Origin: Fimbriimonas sp.
GTDB lineage: Bacteria; Armatimonadota; Fimbriimonadia; Fimbriimonadales; Fimbriimonadaceae
Length of the DNA stretch: 35,860 nt
Direction of reading: 5' to 3'
NCBI GenBank assembly: GCA_030447945.1
Contig: JAUJNV010000022.1
Span: forward strand, 1 to 35,860
A program made the position numbers and the translations under genes. The first letter of the stretch is position 1. The number at the start of each line of letters is the position of its first letter. The notes below the pieces were generated by a model. The model saw only the letters and a program-made list of their open reading frames with translations, was not told where the DNA came from and did not search any database. Of the stretch, positions 32,574-35,860 are shown in pieces.

Positions 32574-33839
32574 CTAATCCTCCGGTAGAGGCTTTCCGCG
32601 GGTTTCCGGGGCGAACGTGAGGGCGATCAGGCCGAAGACGTAAATGCAGCCGGAGAGGACGATCGCCGACGCCACGGAGCCACCGGAAACACCGGCCAAG
32701 GAGGCGGTGATCACGGGCATGGGGATTGCCAGCGTGCGCCCGACGTTGTAGGCCAAGCCCGCCCCGGTAGCGCGCACGCGGCCCGGGAAAAGCTCAGGGA
32801 AGTAGAGCACGAACGCCGCAGAGACGCCGACGGCGAAAAACAAGAACAACGGCATTACCAGCAGAAGCCGCTCGTAGGTCGCACCGCCCGTAACGGCGAG
32901 CAGCACGGTGAGGGGGCTTCCGACGAAGAACGCGGCGATCGTCCGCCGCCGACCGAACCGCTCGCACAGGGCGGGCACGGCGATCACCCCTAAAAGCGTC
33001 CCGATGTGGGACACCAGAGCGAGGTAGCTCGTACGTGCGTCCACAACCGCCTTCGGCAAGCCCTCGCTGGCCGCCTTGACGAGGTCCGGCTGCCAGTAGG
33101 TCGCCGTTCCGGCCCCCGCCACTCCGACCGTGCCGACGATCGCGGCTACGAGGGCGTGGCGACGCCAGAGCGGGTTCCGTAAAAGCTCGGCGAGGGGGAA
33201 GGGCGCCGGGCCCTCCCGCACGGACGAGACGGGCCGTTGCTCGCGAACCATCGCGCGGATTGCTACGCAGAGGAGAGCAGGGAGCACGCCGATCACAAAG
33301 AGCCAGCGCCAGTTCTGCCCCGCCAGGGCGAGATTCGCGAGCGCCGCGAGGGCCGGGCCGAAAGCGGCGGCGCTTTGGAGGACGGACGCCGCCGGTGCGC
33401 GGGCCCGGTCGGGGAACGCCTCGGCGACGAGAGCCACCCCCGCCGCCCACTCCCCCCCGATCCCCATCGCGGCGAGGAACCGCACGACCGCTACCTGCTC
33501 GGGCGTGTGGCAGAGCGCGGTGAGCCCGGTGAAGGCGCAGTAGAACAGGATGGTGACCACCAGCGTCCGAGTCCGGCCCCACCGGTCCGCCAGGATGCCG
33601 AACGCGAGCCCCCCCACCGCTTGGCCCAGGAAGAACAAGGACTGAATGTTGCCCCCGACCTCCAGCCCATGGGCCTTGAACCCCTCCTCGCCGCCCAGCA
33701 TCTCCGTGAGCATGGGGACCTTGGCGAAGTTGAACAGCGCCGCGTCCATCACGTCGAAGACCCACCCGAGCCACGCGATCAGCAGCACGGTCCACTGGTA
33801 CCGGCTCAGCCCGGTGTACCAGCGTGGGGAAGTGGACAT
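32574..33839 (-). CDS. Major facilitator superfamily transporter
   Basis: 421 residues, intact, twelve predicted TM helices. It starts MSTSPRWYTGLSRYQWTVLL, followed by AWLGWVFDVMDAALFNFAKV (Asp in helix 1, as in sialate/carboxylate symporters). Motif A is GLAFGILADRWGRTRTLV. Helix 4/5 has RFLAAMGIGGEWAAGVALVA. The second half has CERFGRRRTIAA and LYFPELFPGRVRATGAGLAY. These features match the sugar-acid/sialic-acid/aromatic-acid H+ symporter branch. Substrate cannot be fixed; the adjacent divergent gene encodes a ribose-type ABC transporter, 55 bases away. Confidence 0.9.
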   Translation of the reverse strand: MSTSPRWYTGLSRYQWTVLLIAWLGWVFDVMDAALFNFAKVPMLTEMLGGEEGFKAHGLEVGGNIQSLFFLGQAVGGLAFGILADRWGRTRTLVVTILFYCAFTGLTALCHTPEQVAVVRFLAAMGIGGEWAAGVALVAEAFPDRARAPAASVLQSAAAFGPALAALANLALAGQNWRWLFVIGVLPALLCVAIRAMVREQRPVSSVREGPAPFPLAELLRNPLWRRHALVAAIVGTVGVAGAGTATYWQPDLVKAASEGLPKAVVDARTSYLALVSHIGTLLGVIAVPALCERFGRRRTIAAFFVGSPLTVLLAVTGGATYERLLLVMPLFLFFAVGVSAAFVLYFPELFPGRVRATGAGLAYNVGRTLAIPMPVITASLAGVSGGSVASAIVLSGCIYVFGLIALTFAPETRGKPLPED

Positions 33840-33894
33840 CGGGAAAATTTACCTTCCGCTGCCGGTGCCCGTCGAAGGAGGTACACATAGCCTC

Positions 33895-34830
33895 ATGCAA
33901 GCGCGGCCCTGGCTTCCGATCCTCCAGCGGTACCAGGGCTTAGTGGGACTACTGCTCCTGTTTATGGTCGCGCTGATGCTTCGCGCGCCGTTCTTCACCG
34001 GGGAGAACCTCAGCAACGTGCTGGGCCAACTCGCGGTGCCGGGAGTGCTGGCGATCGGGATGACGTTCGTGATCCTCACGGGAGGCATCGACCTGAGCGT
34101 CGGCTCTCACCTGGCGCTGCTCAACTGTGTGATCGCGCTCGCGCTCGCGCGGGGCTGGCCCGTGGCCGCGGTCGGGGCTACAGCGCTCGCTCTCGGCGCC
34201 GCCATCGGAGGTCTGCTCGGAGCGTTGGTGGGGGTGACGCGTCTGCAGCCGTTCGTCGTGACGCTCGCGGCCCTGGTCAGCCTGCGGGGGATCGCGTTCG
34301 TGATCACCGGAGAAGGGAGCGTGGCGGGTCTCGGGCAATCGCTCGAGTGGCTGGTCGCCCCGTGGCACGGTCTCCCCGTCTCCGGATGGCTTCTGCTGGC
34401 GGTCGCACTCCTGTCGCACGGGTTGCTGCGCGGCACCGTTTTCGGCCGCCGCATATTCGCGGTCGGCGGCAACGAGGAGGCGTCCCGGCTCTCGGGCGCG
34501 CCGGTGGTGCGCGTTCGAATCGGCGCCTACGCCTTTAACGGGCTATGCGTCGCGATCGCCGCGCTCGTCTATACGGCCCGCAATCGCAGCGGGGCTCCGG
34601 AAGCGGGGGTCGGATACGAGCTGGACGCCATCGCCGCCGCCGTCGTGGGCGGCGCGTCGCTGCTCGGCGGATTCGGCAGCGCCTTGGGCGCGTTCGTCGG
34701 CGCGCTCTTCATCGTATGCCTGAACGTCCTTCTCATCCTGCAGGGCGTCAACGAGCACCTCGGTTCGGTTTGGAAGGGAGCTATCATCCTGGTAGCGGTG
34801 TATCTGCAGAACTTGGGAAGGAGGATGTGA
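33895..34830 (+). CDS. Ribose-type ABC transporter permease (RbsC-like)
   Basis: 311 residues, intact. The BPD_transp_2 family sits in the membrane as a dimer with an RbsA-type ATPase. Family features: FFTGENLSNVLGQLAVPGVL, AIGMTFVILTGGIDLSVGSH (signature), VTRLQPFVVTLAALVSLRGI, GRRIFAVGGNEEASRLSGAP (coupling region), YELDAIAAAVVGGASLLGGF and GSVWKGAIILVAVYLQN. AAGGAGG lies 13 bases upstream of ATG 33895, somewhat far. The binding-protein gene follows after 2 bases. No ATPase gene is in the window. Confidence 0.93.
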   Translation: MQARPWLPILQRYQGLVGLLLLFMVALMLRAPFFTGENLSNVLGQLAVPGVLAIGMTFVILTGGIDLSVGSHLALLNCVIALALARGWPVAAVGATALALGAAIGGLLGALVGVTRLQPFVVTLAALVSLRGIAFVITGEGSVAGLGQSLEWLVAPWHGLPVSGWLLLAVALLSHGLLRGTVFGRRIFAVGGNEEASRLSGAPVVRVRIGAYAFNGLCVAIAALVYTARNRSGAPEAGVGYELDAIAAAVVGGASLLGGFGSALGAFVGALFIVCLNVLLILQGVNEHLGSVWKGAIILVAVYLQNLGRRM

Positions 34831-34832
34831 CG

Positions 34833-35828
34833 ATGAGGAGTTGGAAAGCGGGCGTATTTTTTGCGTTTGCCTGCGCGGTCGCCGGTTGCGGGCCGGCCGG
34901 GGACACGGCGAAGGGCGGCGTAGGCGGCGGGACGGCTCCCGCCGGCAAGGACAAGGCTTTGCCCCTCGTGGCCTTTGTGCAGGCGAACAGCCTGGACCCA
35001 TGGCGGCAAGTCTTCGATGCGGAGACGGCCGCCGCGGCCCAGAAGCACGCGAGCGAGTTCAAGTACGAGGCGCAAAGCGCGAAGGACGATCCTAACCGCC
35101 AGATCGACCTGATCGATACTTACATGCTGAAGAGCCCCAAGGTGCTCCTCATCAGTCCGGCGAAGGAGACCGTCCAGGGCGCGGTGGAGAAGGCGCACGA
35201 TGCGGGCGTGGCGGTCATCCTACTCGACCGCGCGGTGCCGGGAGAGAAGTACGCGGCGTTGGTGGGCGGCGACAACGTTCAGATCGGGCGCGAGGCGGGT
35301 CAGCACATCGTCGAGCGGCTGGGGGGCAAGGGCACGGTGCTCATGATTCAGGGCCTCGCGGGAGCGACGGCCACGGAGGAGCGGCGCAAGGGCGCGATGG
35401 AGTCCTTCGCCAAGGCGCCAGGGATCAAGGTGATCCAGGGCAACGACTGCAAGTATCAGCGCCAACCCGCCCGCGCGTACATGGAGAGCTTCCTCCAACG
35501 AGGCGAGGCGGTCGACGCCGTCTACGCTCACAACGACGAGATGGCGATCGGCGCGTTCCTCGCCTGGGACGCCCAGGCGCAGAAGGGCAAGAAGCCCCTC
35601 TTCGTGGGCGTGGACGCCTGCCAGCAAGAGGTCGTGGAGATGATCCGCGACGGCAAGCTCGACGCGACCTTCAAGTATCCCGTCCCCGGCCCGAAGGGAA
35701 TCGAAATCGCGGCGGAAATCCTGAAGGGGAACATGCCCAAGGAGAAGCGGGTCGTCCTGCCGACGGAAAAGATCACCAGGGAGAACGCGGAGGCGTACTT
35801 GGCGGCGAATCCTAATCTTGCCAAGTAG
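34833..35828 (+). CDS. Sugar ABC transporter substrate-binding lipoprotein (RbsB-like)
   Basis: 331 residues, intact. Lipoprotein signal (MRSWKAGVFFAFACAVAGC, Cys 19) and a Gly-rich spacer. The fold is that of periplasmic binding protein type 1: LPLVAFVQANSLDPWRQVFD, PNRQIDLIDTYMLKSPKVLL, ISPAKETVQGAVEKAHDAGV, AVILLDRAVPGEKYAALVGG, DNVQIGREAGQHIVERLGGK, LMIQGLAGATATEERRKGAM, YAHNDEMAIGAFLAWDAQ, FVGVDACQQEVVEMIRDGKL. A sugar or inositol ligand is likely. GGAGG precedes the ATG, which lies 2 bases after the permease stop. Confidence 0.93.
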   Translation: MRSWKAGVFFAFACAVAGCGPAGDTAKGGVGGGTAPAGKDKALPLVAFVQANSLDPWRQVFDAETAAAAQKHASEFKYEAQSAKDDPNRQIDLIDTYMLKSPKVLLISPAKETVQGAVEKAHDAGVAVILLDRAVPGEKYAALVGGDNVQIGREAGQHIVERLGGKGTVLMIQGLAGATATEERRKGAMESFAKAPGIKVIQGNDCKYQRQPARAYMESFLQRGEAVDAVYAHNDEMAIGAFLAWDAQAQKGKKPLFVGVDACQQEVVEMIRDGKLDATFKYPVPGPKGIEIAAEILKGNMPKEKRVVLPTEKITRENAEAYLAANPNLAK

Positions 35829-35860
35829 GCGTTAGGCGTTGGGCGGTGGGATCACTCTCC
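35829..35860. repeat. Left half of a GTTAGGC palindrome
   Basis: gcgttaggcgttgggcgg starts one base after the stop of the binding-protein gene. It is nearly identical to the left arm at 22940. The right arm presumably lies past the window edge. Confidence 0.55.

Overview
The window is GC-rich bacterial chromosome with no plasmid, phage or transposase genes. Single-layer clues (an S-layer-homology protein, ThyX, no LPS cluster, an rpmH-rnpA-yidD-yidC-jag block, many Gly/Pro-rich secreted proteins) and abundant intergenic palindromes fit best with Armatimonadota, perhaps the Fimbriimonadia. This placement is an inference from gene content, not a search result. About half of the genes are intact. 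The others are cut by one or more single-base shifts, often in G/C runs, and these cluster at about 2.75-7.45 kb, 12.5-14.9 kb, 18.5-21.3 kb and 29.7-32.5 kb. That pattern points to a poorly polished long-read assembly more than to real gene decay.

Layout. 1-0.8 kb: 3' end of leuC (+). 0.9-1.5 kb: SLH protein (-). 1.6-4.9 kb (+): rpmH, rnpA, yidD, yidC, jag, the ribosome, RNase P and membrane-insertion block usually found at the origin. 4.96-5.45 kb: purE (+). 5.6-6.2 kb: unknown exported protein (-). 6.4-8.2 kb: ABC exporter (+). 8.2-13.2 kb (-): hflX, prmC, def, fmt and a membrane-anchored beta-propeller protein, a translation and protein-maturation run. 13.3-15.2 kb (-): Uma2 nuclease-like protein, creatininase-family protein, possible outer-surface barrel protein. 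15.3-16.7 kb: dnaA (-) with a clear promoter overlapping a DnaA box and a possible oriC upstream. 16.9-18.2 kb (+): thiamine pyrophosphokinase and an FHA protein. 18.3-22.5 kb (-): FAD oxidoreductase, small basic protein, and an alpha/beta hydrolase-lgt-rfaE1 operon. 22.6-25.6 kb (+): ASCH protein, LURP-one-like protein, thyX, SNase-like nuclease. 25.6-29.0 kb (-): an operon encoding a DUF4331 protein split in two, a His-rich TPR lipoprotein and two disordered proteins. 29.3-31.5 kb (-): cupin, and a PEBP domain apparently fused to a sorbosone/glucose-dehydrogenase-like protein. 31.9-33.8 kb (-): lipoprotein and MFS transporter. 33.9-35.8 kb (+): ribose-type ABC permease and its binding lipoprotein.

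The most unusual signal lies between the genes. At least 15 gene borders carry a long palindrome. Most have a 5' arm built from G/T-rich units of 7-8 bases following a GG..TT pattern (for example GGTGTTGC, GGGTTGA, GTTAGGC), with the reverse complement as the 3' arm. The unit 'word' differs from border to border, but the architecture is the same. Several palindromes supply the stop codon and last residues of the flanking genes. Other points worth attention are the split DUF4331 pair whose second half has gained its own lipoprotein signal, the dehydrogenase-PEBP fusion, a diverged 33-codon duplication inside def, and a dnaA locus that has lost dnaN and rpmH as neighbours.
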